Assembly: GCA_903928965.1 (NCBI GenBank)
Contig: CAIYSZ010000085.1
Span: forward strand, 29,831-93,830
Length of the DNA: 64,000 nucleotides
DNA from: an uncultured Pseudomonadota bacterium
GTDB taxonomy: Bacteria > Pseudomonadota > Gammaproteobacteria > Methylococcales > Methylomonadaceae
Direction of reading: 5' to 3'
A program made the position numbers and the translations under genes. Below, piece by piece: positions 19,425 to 30,396 of this stretch. Every line of letters starts with the position of its first letter. Positions within the stretch are counted from its first letter, which is position 1. Below the pieces are notes generated by a model that worked only from the letters and a program-made list of their open reading frames with translations, searched no databases and was not told the origin of the DNA.

Positions 19425-19910
19425 CTAGTCCGCCAATAAATTTTCAATATCGGCGCTCAAGGCCAGCGGTGGAGTCATTGGGCTATAACGCCGGAACACC
19501 GAACCGTCGCGGCGGACCAGAAACTTCGTGAAATTCCACTTGATTGCAGTGCTGCCGAACAATCCCGGCGCTTGCCGGCGTAAAAACTGAAACAGCGGCG
19601 CGGCCGCCGGCCCGTTGACCTCCACTTTGGAGAACAGCGGCAAGCTCAAGCCGAATTGAGTGGCGCAAAAAGCCTGAATCCCGGCATTCGCTTCAGGCTC
19701 CTGCCCGCCAAATTGATTGCACGGAAACGCCAGCACCGAAAATCCGCGCTCCCGGTAGCGTTGCTGCAAAACTTCCAAGTCCGCGTATTGCGGAGTAAAA
19801 CCGCAGCGGCTAGCGGTATTCACAATCAACAACACCTGACCGCGCCACGCGCCCAGGCTAACCATGCGATCATGGATATCCATCACCGTAAAATCATAAA
19901 CTCCGCTCAT
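19425..19910 (-). CDS. Glutathione peroxidase family (BtuE-like thiol peroxidase)
   Basis: A 161-aa cytoplasmic peroxidase reducing hydroperoxides with thioredoxin or glutathione. The peroxidatic Cys36 sits in NTASRCGFT, so it is a Cys form rather than selenocysteine. The conserved FPCNQFGGQEP supplies Gln and a second Cys, and WNFTKFLV supplies the catalytic Trp/Asn. It starts 24 bp after the nhaD stop on the same strand, so the two are likely co-transcribed. Confidence 0.93.
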   Translation of the reverse strand: MSGVYDFTVMDIHDRMVSLGAWRGQVLLIVNTASRCGFTPQYADLEVLQQRYRERGFSVLAFPCNQFGGQEPEANAGIQAFCATQFGLSLPLFSKVEVNGPAAAPLFQFLRRQAPGLFGSTAIKWNFTKFLVRRDGSVFRRYSPMTPPLALSADIENLLAD

Positions 19911-19934
19911 TCCCGCTCCCCGGCTCAGGCCCGA

Positions 19935-21383
19935 CTAAAATGCATCCGCGTTCAACAAGAAGTGAACGCCTATGCTGATGAAATAACCTAGCAAAATCAC
20001 CGGAAACCACTTCATGTGACTGCTAAAGGTATAAGCGCCCTTGGCCTGCCCCAGCAAACCAATGCCCGGCGCGGAGCCTATCGCCAACAAACTGCCGCCC
20101 ACGCCCAAGGTCAAGGTCAACAGCAACCACTGGCCGGGCGGAATATCCGGATGCATGGTCAACACCGCAAACATCAAGGTGCCGTTATCCACAAACGCGG
20201 AGGACAAACCGATCAAAATATTCGCCAAAGTCGGGCTAAACTGCCCGTACAGCATCTGCGAAATGGCGTCCAGATAACCGATGTAACCCAAGCCGCCAAT
20301 GCCCATCATGGCTCCGTAAAAAAACAATAAGGTATCCCACTCCAAACGGCCCACTTTCTCGAAAATATCCAAATTTTCTTCGCCCAGCAAGGCCTTATTC
20401 ATATCGCCGCCACCAAAAAACATGGCGTAATTCGCCTTGGCGACATCTTGTTTATCCACCGTTTGTTTGTCGCCGGTTTTTTGTAAATAGAAATAAAAAA
20501 ACTGTAGCAAGGACAAACCGGCCATCATGCCCGCCGCCGCCGGCAGATGTAAAACCATGTCGAAACCGACCGCAAGGCTTATGGTCAAGGCAAACAAAGC
20601 CATCACGCTAAACGCCCCGCGCGGCAAAACCACCTGCTCGGCGCTGATGACCGGTTTGCCCTTGGGCAATACCCAATGCATCACCGTCGCCGGAACCAAA
20701 AAATTCACCATGCACGGAATGAACAACTTAAAAAATTCGGTAAACGACAACATGCCGTGCTGCCAAACAAACAAAGTGGAAATGCCCCCTAACGGACTAA
20801 ACGAACCGCCGGCATTGGTCGCTACCACGATATTGATGCAGGCCAGGGCGGTAAACCGCGGGTTATCCTTGCCGACCGCCACCGCCACCGCCCCCATCAG
20901 CAAACCGGCGGTCAAGCCGTTCACCACGCTGGAAATAAAAAACACCAACCAGCCGGTAATCCAAAACAATTGCCTATAACTTAAATTCTTGCGCACCAGC
21001 CAAGCTTTTAACGCCTCGAAAATCCGCATATCCTCCATGGCGTTCAAATAAGTCATCGACACCATGATAAACAGCAGCAATTCTATATAGGTTTGCAGAT
21101 TGCTCTTGAACGCCGCCACCGCCAAACCGTCGCCGCCCTGCTGGCGATAGGCCAAAACAATCACAAACCAAATCAACGCCGCCGCCGCCAGCATCGGCTT
21201 GGATTTGCGTAATTCAGTGGCCTCCTCGAACATGGCGGCGATATACGCCGCAACCATCACCGTCAGCGAAAAATAGCCGGCCCAATGATGAGTTAAATCC
21301 AAGGGCCGCGACGCTTCCGCGGCGCGCGCCAAATCCGGCGCCAGCCACATTGCCGCGCCCAACAGGCCTAAAAGCTTGAACAC
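19935..21383 (-). CDS. nhaD: Sodium:proton antiporter NhaD
   Basis: A 482-aa inner-membrane antiporter exporting Na+ (Li+) in exchange for H+. It has about 12-13 transmembrane helices and an N-terminal signal-like segment (residues 1-22), typical of NhaD. Motifs include VVATNAGGSFSPLGG and LSSAFVDNGTLMFAVL, which carry the conserved polar residues of the ion transporter superfamily. The start is a GTG at 21383 with GGAG 5 nt upstream. Confidence 0.9.
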   Translation of the reverse strand: MFKLLGLLGAAMWLAPDLARAAEASRPLDLTHHWAGYFSLTVMVAAYIAAMFEEATELRKSKPMLAAAALIWFVIVLAYRQQGGDGLAVAAFKSNLQTYIELLLFIMVSMTYLNAMEDMRIFEALKAWLVRKNLSYRQLFWITGWLVFFISSVVNGLTAGLLMGAVAVAVGKDNPRFTALACINIVVATNAGGSFSPLGGISTLFVWQHGMLSFTEFFKLFIPCMVNFLVPATVMHWVLPKGKPVISAEQVVLPRGAFSVMALFALTISLAVGFDMVLHLPAAAGMMAGLSLLQFFYFYLQKTGDKQTVDKQDVAKANYAMFFGGGDMNKALLGEENLDIFEKVGRLEWDTLLFFYGAMMGIGGLGYIGYLDAISQMLYGQFSPTLANILIGLSSAFVDNGTLMFAVLTMHPDIPPGQWLLLTLTLGVGGSLLAIGSAPGIGLLGQAKGAYTFSSHMKWFPVILLGYFISIGVHFLLNADAF

Positions 21384-21482
21384 AAAAACTCCTAAAAAAC
21401 GTCAAATCCGTAACGGCGATTATACCAGCCTATCTCCATTTAACAGGTATAATACCCGGTTTGCCGCCTTTGGAGACAGATC

Positions 21483-21686
21483 ATGCGATTTACCCCATGT
21501 CAAGACCAATGCAACCAAGAGGGCGAATATTGCACCGGTTGCGGCCGTTCGCTGCAAGAAATCGCGGACACCAAACAACTAGCGACCCAAGTAGCCGCTT
21601 TCATCAAGCAACAAGCTTACGAAAATCCGGAAGACTTTATCGCCGCGCTAAGCAAAAGCATACACAAACGCCTAGCCAAGGACTGA
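21483..21686 (+). CDS. Small DUF1289-like cysteine motif protein
   Basis: A 67-aa protein. Its N-terminal half has four cysteines in CQDQCNQEGEYCTGCGRSL followed by an EI pair, resembling the DUF1289 (putative Fe-S or zinc-binding) pattern C-x3-C...C-x2-C-G-R-S-x2-E-I. The C-terminal half is a plain helix. The ribosome binding site GGAG lies 6 nt before the ATG. It sits 51 bp upstream of tgt on the same strand and may be co-expressed with it. Function unknown. Confidence 0.7.
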   Translation: MRFTPCQDQCNQEGEYCTGCGRSLQEIADTKQLATQVAAFIKQQAYENPEDFIAALSKSIHKRLAKD

Positions 21687-22844
<1,158 letters not shown>

Positions 22845-22847
22845 TTT

Positions 22848-23360
22848 ATGTCCGCGCCGCCCATCATTCACGGCTTTCCGCCGCTAATTGGCGAAAACCC
22901 GCGCCTACTGATCCTCGGCAGCATGCCCAGCGTCGCCTCGCTAGACGCCGCCCAATATTACGCTCATCCGCGCAACCAATTCTGGCCCATACTCGGCCAA
23001 CTAACCGCCGCCGGCCCCGGCCTCGGCTACCCGGAACGCTGCCGGCGGCTCACCGAAAGCGGCATGGCCTTGTGGGACGTACTGCAAAGCTGCCGCCGCC
23101 GCGGCAGCCTGGACAGCGACATCCAAGCCGACGACCGGCAATGCAACGACATAGCCGGCCTGCTCCGCGCCCATCCCACGCTAATACACATCTACTGCAA
23201 CGGCGGCGCGGCCGCGGCCCTGTTCCGCAAACACATACTCCCCGGCCTGCCGGCCGGCTACCCCCACACTCAACTGCCCTCCACCAGCCCAGCCAACGCC
23301 CGCCTGAACGCCGCCGAGAAACTAGAAATCTGGCGCGCCCACTTGCAGCCCTGGCTCTAA
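22848..23360 (+). CDS. DNA-deoxyinosine glycosylase (uracil-DNA glycosylase superfamily)
   Basis: A 170-aa base-excision enzyme of the family that removes hypoxanthine (deaminated adenine) from DNA. The N-terminal motif LLILGSMPSVASLDAAQYYA followed by HPRNQFWPIL is characteristic of this branch (GSMPG-type motif 1). The C-terminal motif is LPSTSPANAR. It sits in a two-gene unit with tgt; the link is positional only. A mug/ung-like enzyme is the alternative, but the motifs fit the hypoxanthine branch better. Confidence 0.85.
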   Translation: MSAPPIIHGFPPLIGENPRLLILGSMPSVASLDAAQYYAHPRNQFWPILGQLTAAGPGLGYPERCRRLTESGMALWDVLQSCRRRGSLDSDIQADDRQCNDIAGLLRAHPTLIHIYCNGGAAAALFRKHILPGLPAGYPHTQLPSTSPANARLNAAEKLEIWRAHLQPWL

Positions 23361-23425
23361 AAAAGCAAACTCCGCCCGCCGGAACGTCAAACGTCATCCA
23401 GCGGATTGAGTTTCATCCCATGGCC

Positions 23426-25996
23426 TCAATCAATATGCAAACCAAGCCCGTCCGCGTCCACTTTGATCGTATCCCCCGGCGCATAGCGGCCGGACAACAA
23501 GGCGTTGGCCAACGGATTCTCCAACTGGCGCTGTATCGCCCGTTTCAACGGCCGCGCGCCGTATACAGGGTCGAAGCCGGCCTCGCCCAATAAATCCAGC
23601 GCCGCGTCGGACACTTCCAAACCAATATCCTTATCCTGCAAGCGCCGTTGCAGCAAGCCGATTTGGATTTTGCTAATCTCGCGGATTTGCGCCTCGTCCA
23701 GCGGATGAAACACCACCGCCTCGTCGATGCGGTTGATGAATTCCGGCCTGAAATGTTGCGACACCACACCCATGACCGCCTCCTTCATCGCCGCGTAGTT
23801 TTCCGAACCGGCCAACTCCTGAATCAAATACGAACCCAGGTTAGAAGTCATCACCACCACCGTGTTCTTGAAATCCACGGTGCGGCCCTGGCCGTCGGTC
23901 AAACGTCCATCGTCCAGCACTTGCAGCAAGATATTAAACACGTCGGCGTGCGCCTTTTCTATCTCATCCAGCAAAATCACCGAATAAGGCTTGCGCCGCA
24001 CCGCTTCGGTCAGGTGTCCGCCCTCTTCATAGCCGACATAACCCGGCGGCGCGCCGATCAAGCGCGCCACGGAATGCTTCTCCATGAACTCCGACATATC
24101 AATGCGCACTATCGCTTCCTCGGTGTCGAACATAAACTCGGCCAAAGCCTTGCACAACTCGGTTTTACCCACCCCGGTCGGCCCCAAAAACAGGAACGAA
24201 CCGTTCGGCCGGTTCGGATCGGACAAGCCGGCGCGCGAGCGGCGGATAGCGTTGCTCACCGCTTTCAGCGCTTCGCGCTGGCCGATGACCCGTTTACCCA
24301 ACTCATCCTCCATGCGTAGCAATTTTTCCCGCTCGCCCTCCATCATTTTCGAAACCGGAATGCCGGTCCATTTAGACACGATTTCCGCGATTTCCTCTTC
24401 GGTAACCTTGCTGCGCAGCAAAGTCGTTCCATGCTGCTCGGCTTGCGAGGCTAGGACTAATTCCTTCTCCAGCCTAGGAATCTCGCCATACTGCAATTCG
24501 GACATGCGCGTGTAATCCTGCGCCCGCCGCGCCGCCTCCAGCTCCAGTCGAGCATGCTCCAGCCGCTCCTTCACCGTCGCCGCGCCTTGCAGCGCCGCTT
24601 TCTCAGATTTCCAAATCTCTTCCAAATCCGAATATTCCTTCTCCAACTCGCCGATTTCCTGCTCCAGCACGCTCAAGCGTTTTTTCGACGCCGCATCGGC
24701 CTCGTTCTTCAAGGCCTCGCGCTCTATCTTCAACTGAATCAAGCGCCGATCCAACTTGTCCATGGACTCCGGCTTGGAATCCATCTCCATGCGTATGCGG
24801 CTGGCCGCCTCATCCACCAAATCAATGGCCTTGTCCGGCAATTGACGATCGGAAATATAACGGTGCGACAACACCGCCGCCGCCACGATGGCCGGATCGG
24901 TAATTTCCACGCTGTGGTGAATCTCATATCGCTCTTTCAAGCCGCGCAAAATAGCGATGGTATCCTCCACCGTCGGCTCGTCCACCAACACTTTTTGAAA
25001 CCGCCGCTCCAGAGCCGCGTCTTTTTCTATATATTTCCGGTACTCGTCCAAGGTGGTCGCGCCGACGCAGTGCAATTCGCCGCGCGCCAGCGCCGGCTTC
25101 AACATATTGCCGGCGTCCATCGCCCCTTCCGCCTTGCCGGCCCCGACCATGGTATGCAACTCGTCTATGAACAAAATAACCTGACCCTCCTGCTTGGCCA
25201 AATCGTTCAACACCGCTTTCAGGCGTTCCTCGAACTCGCCGCGGAATTTAGCGCCGGCGATCAAGGCCGCCATGTCCAAAGCCAGCACTTGCTTACCCTT
25301 GATACCCTCCGGCACCTCGCCGTTGACGATGCGCTGCGCCAAACCCTCCACAATCGCCGTCTTGCCGACGCCGGGCTCGCCGATCAATACCGGATTATTC
25401 TTGGTGCGGCGCTGCAACACCTGTATGGTGCGCCGAATCTCGTCGTCGCGGCCGATCACCGGGTCCAGCTTGCCCTGCTCCGCGCGCTCGGTCAGATTAA
25501 TGGTGTATTTCTTCAAGGCCTGGCGTTGATCCTCGGCCCCGGCCTCGTTCACGTTTTGCCCGCCGCGCATGTGCTCAATCGCCTTTTCGGCGGCTTGGCC
25601 GGTCAGACCGGCTTTCTTCAGCAAGCTTTGCAGCGCGCCCGGCGTCTCCAAGGCCGCCAACAGAAACAACTCGCTGGAAATAAACGCATCCTGGCGTTGC
25701 TGCGCTAGCTTATCGGTCACGTTCAACAAACGCGCCAAATCTTGAGAAATCTGCACGTCGCCGGCCGTGCCGCTGACCTTGGCCAAACGCTCCAACTCAC
25801 GCAGCAATTCTTGCCGAAAAGTCTGCACCACCACGCCGGCCTGCGCCAATAACGGCCTCATGCTACCGCCTTCTTGATCCAATAAAGCCAGCATCACGTG
25901 CAAAGGATCGATAAACTGATTATCCCGGCCTATCGCCAAGCTTTGCGCGTCGGCCAAGGCCAACTGAAATTTACTGGTTAATTTGTCCATTCGCAT
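23426..25996 (-). CDS. clpB: ATP-dependent disaggregase ClpB
   Basis: Hexameric AAA+ chaperone that extracts proteins from aggregates with DnaK, 856 aa from the ATG at 25996. A GTG at 26005 lies inside the Shine-Dalgarno GAGGTG and is unlikely to be the start. The Clp N-domain covers residues 1-150, the first AAA+ has Walker A GEPGVGKT near 205, the coiled-coil M domain lies near 405-525, and the second AAA+ has GPTGVGKT near 605. The C-terminal D2-small domain is complete. I found no clear sigma-32 promoter upstream. Confidence 0.97.
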   Translation of the reverse strand: MRMDKLTSKFQLALADAQSLAIGRDNQFIDPLHVMLALLDQEGGSMRPLLAQAGVVVQTFRQELLRELERLAKVSGTAGDVQISQDLARLLNVTDKLAQQRQDAFISSELFLLAALETPGALQSLLKKAGLTGQAAEKAIEHMRGGQNVNEAGAEDQRQALKKYTINLTERAEQGKLDPVIGRDDEIRRTIQVLQRRTKNNPVLIGEPGVGKTAIVEGLAQRIVNGEVPEGIKGKQVLALDMAALIAGAKFRGEFEERLKAVLNDLAKQEGQVILFIDELHTMVGAGKAEGAMDAGNMLKPALARGELHCVGATTLDEYRKYIEKDAALERRFQKVLVDEPTVEDTIAILRGLKERYEIHHSVEITDPAIVAAAVLSHRYISDRQLPDKAIDLVDEAASRIRMEMDSKPESMDKLDRRLIQLKIEREALKNEADAASKKRLSVLEQEIGELEKEYSDLEEIWKSEKAALQGAATVKERLEHARLELEAARRAQDYTRMSELQYGEIPRLEKELVLASQAEQHGTTLLRSKVTEEEIAEIVSKWTGIPVSKMMEGEREKLLRMEDELGKRVIGQREALKAVSNAIRRSRAGLSDPNRPNGSFLFLGPTGVGKTELCKALAEFMFDTEEAIVRIDMSEFMEKHSVARLIGAPPGYVGYEEGGHLTEAVRRKPYSVILLDEIEKAHADVFNILLQVLDDGRLTDGQGRTVDFKNTVVVMTSNLGSYLIQELAGSENYAAMKEAVMGVVSQHFRPEFINRIDEAVVFHPLDEAQIREISKIQIGLLQRRLQDKDIGLEVSDAALDLLGEAGFDPVYGARPLKRAIQRQLENPLANALLSGRYAPGDTIKVDADGLGLHID

Positions 25997-26408
25997 AAAG
26001 CGCACCTCAATAAAAAAACTGCCATGCCACTGATATAGGTAGTTACCTGCGACTTTTCAAGTCCAGGCTAGCCCTAAAAAATTTATAACCGCGTTAACAA
26101 AAGCTTAGCATCAAAAACTCCCGCGCGCCGCGCGCCGCCTAGCTATCGCAAAAAAATCCCGGTAAAATGCAGCCGCTCGAAATGCTTTATTGAATGATAT
26201 GTCAAACGTAGTCTGATCATTGCGGCGCCTACCGGCTAGCACGGAAAATCCCGCATCGTAAGCCCTAAAAATAGCTTAACTGTAACCATCTCCCTGCTCC
26301 CCGCTCGCCGTAACGGTCTGATATTGCGCCGGCTGACATGCCGGCAGAGTCACGTCAATAACCGCACTTCGATTTTTCTTAAGTATATTTGTAAGGAGCT
26401 TTCAAAAT
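25997..26408. other. Spacer between clpB and the cold shock gene
   Basis: About 400 bp without a gene between divergent clpB and csp. It should hold both promoters and the long 5' leader common in csp mRNAs. I could not identify a clear heat-shock promoter or a canonical cold-shock leader by eye. Confidence 0.4.
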
Positions 26409-26612
26409 ATGGCGACAGGTACAGTGAAATGGTTTAACAACACCAAAGGGTTTGGCTTCATTCAGCCCAATGAAGGAGCCGAGGATGTATTCGTACACCA
26501 CTCGGTCATATTAGGCGAGGGCTTCAAAACCCTATCGCCTGGTCAAAGCGTGGTATTTGAAATCGTTTCCGGCCCAAAAGGCTTAACCGCGACCAATGTG
26601 CAGGGTAAATAA
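26409..26612 (+). CDS. Cold shock domain protein (CspA family)
   Basis: A 67-aa single cold-shock domain that binds single-stranded RNA/DNA and melts RNA structure. RNP1 (KGFGFIQP) and RNP2 (DVFVHHS) are intact. The ribosome binding site TAAGGAG lies 10 nt before the ATG. The upstream spacer would give a long leader. Which Csp paralogue it is cannot be told. Confidence 0.95.
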   Translation: MATGTVKWFNNTKGFGFIQPNEGAEDVFVHHSVILGEGFKTLSPGQSVVFEIVSGPKGLTATNVQGK

Positions 26613-26675
26613 AGCAGCCTTTTTTACGCCCGACGCCGATTGTTAACAGACCAACTAATTCTCTGTGAGATGAAA

Positions 26676-26702
26676 ATACAGCGGCTTTTTGAGCCGCTGT
26701 AT
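26676..26702 (-). terminator. Rho-independent terminator of the PEP-CTERM/phosphoesterase genes
   Basis: A perfect 11-bp stem (ATACAGCGGCT / AGCCGCTGTAT) with a 5-nt loop. On the minus strand it is followed by a short T-run (ATTTTC), about 21 bp after the stop of the PEP-CTERM gene. It also separates that gene from the convergent csp gene. Confidence 0.7.
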
Positions 26703-26722
26703 CGGTTACAGGCTTATGGAAT

Positions 26723-27337
26723 TTAAGCTGGACGGCGTTTGCCGAAACCCAACAAACCCAAACCCGCGCTAGCGAACAACCAAACGCTGGCCGGAACCGG
26801 CACCGCGTTGATTTGTACGCCAAAGTTGTAGGCGTTGCCGGTAATGGCATTGTAGCCGCCGGTAGTGGTTGGATCGTTCCAAGCCACCGCTTGCATGGCA
26901 TTGGCCACGGAGACCGGCAGCAAGCCTTGCAAGGAGTTGCTTGAATTGACTTCAAACGCCACCCAATAGCTGCCTGGGTCCAACACCTGGGTCAAACCGC
27001 TCAAACCATTCCAGCCATCGGCGGTATAAGTAGCTTGCTGGCTGAACAATGGGTTGGTCAAATCCGGTGCATTGCCAGTAGTAGTATTGCCATAAATGGA
27101 AATAGTGAAGCTAGCATTATCCGGATTGCCGGCGTCAGCCAAAATATAGCCGTTAATGCCGGTAATCTCTTCTTCCTGCGTAGTAGTGAACTCACCTGCC
27201 CACCACTCGCCGCTATTCAACACCAATGGAAAACCGGTTAAACTAGGCGCGCCGGTATCCACCAACACATCGGCTTGGGCTGGTTGCGTCAATACAACCG
27301 CCAAAGCCAATGCGGAAAGTGCATATAATGATTTCAT
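26723..27337 (-). CDS. Exported protein with PEP-CTERM-type sorting signal
   Basis: A 204-aa secreted protein. A signal peptide covers residues 1-23 (ending QPAQA). The mature part is rich in beta-forming, Thr/Asn/Gly residues. The C-terminus is VPVPASVWLFASAGLGLLGF then KRRPA: a VPxPASxWLF form of PEP-CTERM with a transmembrane helix and basic end, cut by exosortase. The ATG at 27337 has GGAAGG 7 nt upstream; an upstream ATG at 27352 would spoil the signal peptide. It lies 21 bp downstream of the phosphoesterase gene. No exosortase gene is in the window. Function of the body is unknown. Confidence 0.8.
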   Translation of the reverse strand: MKSLYALSALALAVVLTQPAQADVLVDTGAPSLTGFPLVLNSGEWWAGEFTTTQEEEITGINGYILADAGNPDNASFTISIYGNTTTGNAPDLTNPLFSQQATYTADGWNGLSGLTQVLDPGSYWVAFEVNSSNSLQGLLPVSVANAMQAVAWNDPTTTGGYNAITGNAYNFGVQINAVPVPASVWLFASAGLGLLGFGKRRPA

Positions 27338-27358
27338 AATATAGCCTTCCAAAAATGA

Positions 27359-28681
27359 TTATTGGGTATTGGTCAAGGTAAAAGTACCCAATTTACTGAC
27401 CGGGCTGTTTGAAGTAGGTGCGAAGCCATAGGTGTTCAAGACCACTTTACCGCTTTGGTAAATGGTTACGGTCGCCCAAGAATACAAACGGTCGGTAGGC
27501 GCGGTGCCAGTGGCGGCGGCATCTTCAAACGGTGAGCCGCCCGCGCCGACGATTACTTGGTAGGAAGCGCCGCCGTTAGGTTGAGATACGTTGTAAATAT
27601 GCTCGTGACCAGAGAAATAAGTCGCTTTGTATTGGGTGATCAAATTCCAGAAAGTGCTGGCGGAAGAAGCGCTCTTATTATTCAAGGAAGAAGTCGAGCT
27701 CGGGCTGGAGCCGTTGAAAGCGTAATAATAGGCTGGTTTATGACCAAATACGAAAATGTGCTTTTGGCCGTTGCCGTAAGCGGTTGCTAAATCGTTGCCC
27801 AACCATACGTTAGGCGCGTGACCATCGTTACCCACTGGATCGGTATTGATCACCACGAAATGCGATGCACCGATATCAAAGGAATAGCTCAATTGTTTTT
27901 GGCTAGTGTTCAATCCATCGGCGGAGCCGGGATAATTGTTTACATTCCAGGTAGAGGCATTCAAGGTCAAATTGTTAGGCAGCACGGCGTTCAAGCGCGC
28001 TTGATCCAAAATCAAATCGCCCATGTTGTCCACCCAAGCGGCTTCATTCACGGCTTGAGAGGCTTTACCGCAACGTTTACATTCGGTTTCATGGTTGCCT
28101 GGAACCGGAACCACGTAAGTGCCGGTTTCAATCAAATTGGCCACCATGCCGCGCCAGAAGCCGTATTGTTGATAAAATTGCATCAAGTCGGAGCCGACGA
28201 TGTCGGAAACAGCCGGGCTGGTAATAGGGGCTTCGCTGGCTACGCCGGAGGAAGAAGTGGCGCGAGAGGCGACAGGCACGCCGGCTTTACCGTAACCCAT
28301 GACCATGTCGCCGTTAAAGAACAACAGGTTTGGTTTTTGGGCTTGGATGTTGCGGATGATTTTTGCCCATGCCGCGGAGTTTTGCTGCCATTTGCAATCC
28401 TGGCCGGTCAAGCCTGGGTTAGGATTCAAGCCATTGTTTTGGATAACATTACCATTGCTATCGGTAATCGGGAAAGTAACAGGGCAAGCACCCACGCCAA
28501 CCAAGGCAGGGTTAATCGCGGTTGAATCCGGAGCTACCGGGTCTTGTCTGGAGTCGCCCACGGTGGAGAAAGTTAAAATAACAGGATCAGTGGCGGCAAA
28601 GCTGGAGGCGCTGATTAATCCGCCGGCCAAAACGCCGAAAGCGGCAGCCAAGATTTTTTTAGGCAGTTTTACTTGCAACAT
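27359..28681 (-). CDS. Secreted calcineurin-like metallophosphoesterase
   Basis: A 440-aa exported hydrolase. A signal peptide (residues 1-29, ending SSFAA) precedes a dinuclear metal phosphoesterase core with motifs in order: VGDSRQD, FFNGDMVMG, VPGNHETE, VFGHKPAYY and FSGHEHIYN. The order and spacing resemble purple acid phosphatase-type or alkaline phosphoesterase enzymes. The first motif has GDSR where many relatives have DxH. A phosphate-scavenging role is likely but no Pho box was seen. It is followed by the PEP-CTERM gene, implying an exported two-gene unit. Confidence 0.85.
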   Translation of the reverse strand: MLQVKLPKKILAAAFGVLAGGLISASSFAATDPVILTFSTVGDSRQDPVAPDSTAINPALVGVGACPVTFPITDSNGNVIQNNGLNPNPGLTGQDCKWQQNSAAWAKIIRNIQAQKPNLLFFNGDMVMGYGKAGVPVASRATSSSGVASEAPITSPAVSDIVGSDLMQFYQQYGFWRGMVANLIETGTYVVPVPGNHETECKRCGKASQAVNEAAWVDNMGDLILDQARLNAVLPNNLTLNASTWNVNNYPGSADGLNTSQKQLSYSFDIGASHFVVINTDPVGNDGHAPNVWLGNDLATAYGNGQKHIFVFGHKPAYYYAFNGSSPSSTSSLNNKSASSASTFWNLITQYKATYFSGHEHIYNVSQPNGGASYQVIVGAGGSPFEDAAATGTAPTDRLYSWATVTIYQSGKVVLNTYGFAPTSNSPVSKLGTFTLTNTQ

Positions 28682-28950
28682 GTCGAATATCCAATTTCAA
28701 GAGTTAAAGATTAGTTTTAATTTATAGTAGGCATAGCTAAGCTAATAAATTTTAAACCAACTAAAATGACAACTTGATGACGACGCAAGTTGAATGCCGG
28801 CTTAAAGCCGCACCCTTACCCTCCACATAAATAATCAACTTAACCGATAAACTAACCTTAATCAAAAAAAAATCTTGCATACCCTCACAAATTTTGCAAC
28901 GCGCATTGTAACTTTAATAACATTTGGCAATAAATGTCCCGGCGCCTGCT

Positions 28951-29259
28951 TCAATGCTTACCCGTGAGCTGATTTTCTCGAGCCTCCTTGATCCTCTTTT
29001 CCGCTTCCTCGCGCTCCAAGGCCTCTTCTTCCACCTCATCCATTACCGAAAAACCGGAATTGCCCTGCCCATCCACGCAAGTCTTGCCGATCAAAACCGG
29101 CTCCTTGTCACTCAAGTTTTCCGTTTGACCCTCTTTGGGGCCGGAATTGTAGGCGCACAACGTTGATTTTTGTCCAGGTTTCGGTTTCACCGCGCTGGCT
29201 TGAGTCATGGCGGGCGTTAAAACCAATAAACCACCCAAAAAATATGCAAATACATTCAT
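28951..29259 (-). CDS. Small secreted hypothetical protein with charged C-terminal helix
   Basis: A 102-aa protein starting at the ATG at 29259; a longer reading to 29316 would place the signal peptide internally. Signal peptide residues 1-22 (end TQASA). Mature part has two cysteines (STLCAYN and GKTCVDG) and a C-terminal Glu/Arg-rich helix (EEEALEREEAEKRIKEAREN). Family not recognised; function unknown. Confidence 0.6.
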   Translation of the reverse strand: MNVFAYFLGGLLVLTPAMTQASAVKPKPGQKSTLCAYNSGPKEGQTENLSDKEPVLIGKTCVDGQGNSGFSVMDEVEEEALEREEAEKRIKEARENQLTGKH

Positions 29260-29918
29260 GCGATAACACCTATTTTGTAATATATATGTAACAATCTGTT
29301 TACGTAACCTAGCCACTGTAACAAAAAAAACCTAGCCGCGCATCTTGTACAAAATCCAGCGACCCTTCCAAGCCGGAACAAACCTCAATTGTCAAGCCAA
29401 CTACTATTTAATTAAGTAAAAGCGTGTAACCGTTTTTAAATAGCGCCGCATCAACAGCACATTGAGATTTTGGTTGACGGCGTTCTTCACATAAGGCAAA
29501 TTTTAAAATGCTTGCGCACTCTTACTTATTTTAAGGAATATTTATTTTCCAAATATCACCGCCCATAATCCTCTATCTAGATTAATTATTATTGAAAAGC
29601 CTCATTGATTATATACAACCGTATATATCGAAAATCCACCGAAATTCCCCGCCTCACCCTTGCCGCCGACAAATCCAAGCAAATCCCCTACCCAAAAAAA
29701 ACCATATAAAATTAATCATTTAACAAAAAAAAATATCATTTATAATATGCATGCAATCTGTTCACCAACCGGAACTTATCATCAAGCCGTTGATCTATAA
29801 GTGCTACACCCACGGCGATTTTGTCAGCCTCGGAACGGTTGCCATACTCCATTGCAAAACATGGTAACTTCATGTTTTAATACGCGGCGCAAAATTTTTG
29901 TCATTTTTAACCGAGCCG
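29260..29918. other. Long AT-rich regulatory spacer upstream of the fds operon
   Basis: Some 660 bp without a gene, distinctly AT-rich. It contains an operator-like inverted repeat (TATATAC-N4-GTATATA) at 29610-29627 and a candidate promoter at 29719-29746. The divergent secreted-protein gene begins at its left edge. No riboswitch or sigma-54 site was recognised. Confidence 0.5.
29719..29746 (+). promoter_or_regulatory. Candidate promoter of the formate dehydrogenase operon
   Basis: A perfect -10 TATAAT at 29741-29746 follows a weak -35 (TTTAAC at 29719-29724) with a 16-bp spacer. It would give a leader of about 165 nt before fdsG. The AT-rich setting makes chance matches likely. Confidence 0.35.
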
Positions 29919-30395
29919 ATGATGCAAGACTACCAAACTCAACAAGCCACAGTGCAAGCAATTTTAACTGCTCATAAAGACCAGCCGGGCAGTTTGTTGC
30001 CGATATTGCATGGCATACAGGACAATCTGGGCTATATCCCGGCCGCCGCCGTCGCCGATATCGCCAGCGCATTGTACCTATCGCAAGCCGAGGTGCATGG
30101 CGTCATCAGCTTCTACCATTACTTTCGCACCACGCCGCCCGGCCGCCACACCTTGCACATCTGCCGCGCTGAATCCTGTCAATCCATGGGTTCCAAAGCC
30201 TTGGAGCAACACGCCAAGCAAACCTTAGGCATTGATTATCACGACACTACCGCGGATGGCCTATTCAGCCTGGAACCGGTTTATTGTCTCGGCAATTGCG
30301 CCTGCTCGCCGTCCGTGACTATAGACAAGCAAGTTTACGGACGCGTGACCCCTGAAAAACTCGATCAACTGCTTGCAACCTACCAAGGCGCTTAA
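29919..30395 (+). CDS. fdsG: NAD-dependent formate dehydrogenase gamma subunit
   Basis: Electron-transfer subunit of the soluble FDH complex, homologous to NuoE, 158 aa. The start is one of two adjacent ATGs (29919 or 29922). Four cysteines for a [2Fe-2S] cluster are visible in [12 protein letters not shown] and [11 protein letters not shown]. It begins the fdsGBA-fdhD-fdsD operon. In methylotrophs the complex oxidises formate to CO2 and makes NADH, the last step of C1 dissimilation. Confidence 0.93.
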   Translation: MMQDYQTQQATVQAILTAHKDQPGSLLPILHGIQDNLGYIPAAAVADIASALYLSQAEVHGVISFYHYFRTTPPGRHTLHICRAESCQSMGSKALEQHAKQTLGIDYHDTTADGLFSLEPVYCLGNCACSPSVTIDKQVYGRVTPEKLDQLLATYQGA

Positions 30396-30396
30396 T

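Noticed and set aside
24554..25708. 384-codon plus-strand frame opposite clpB
   Set aside because: Shadow of clpB; translation is Leu/His/Gln-rich without any domain.
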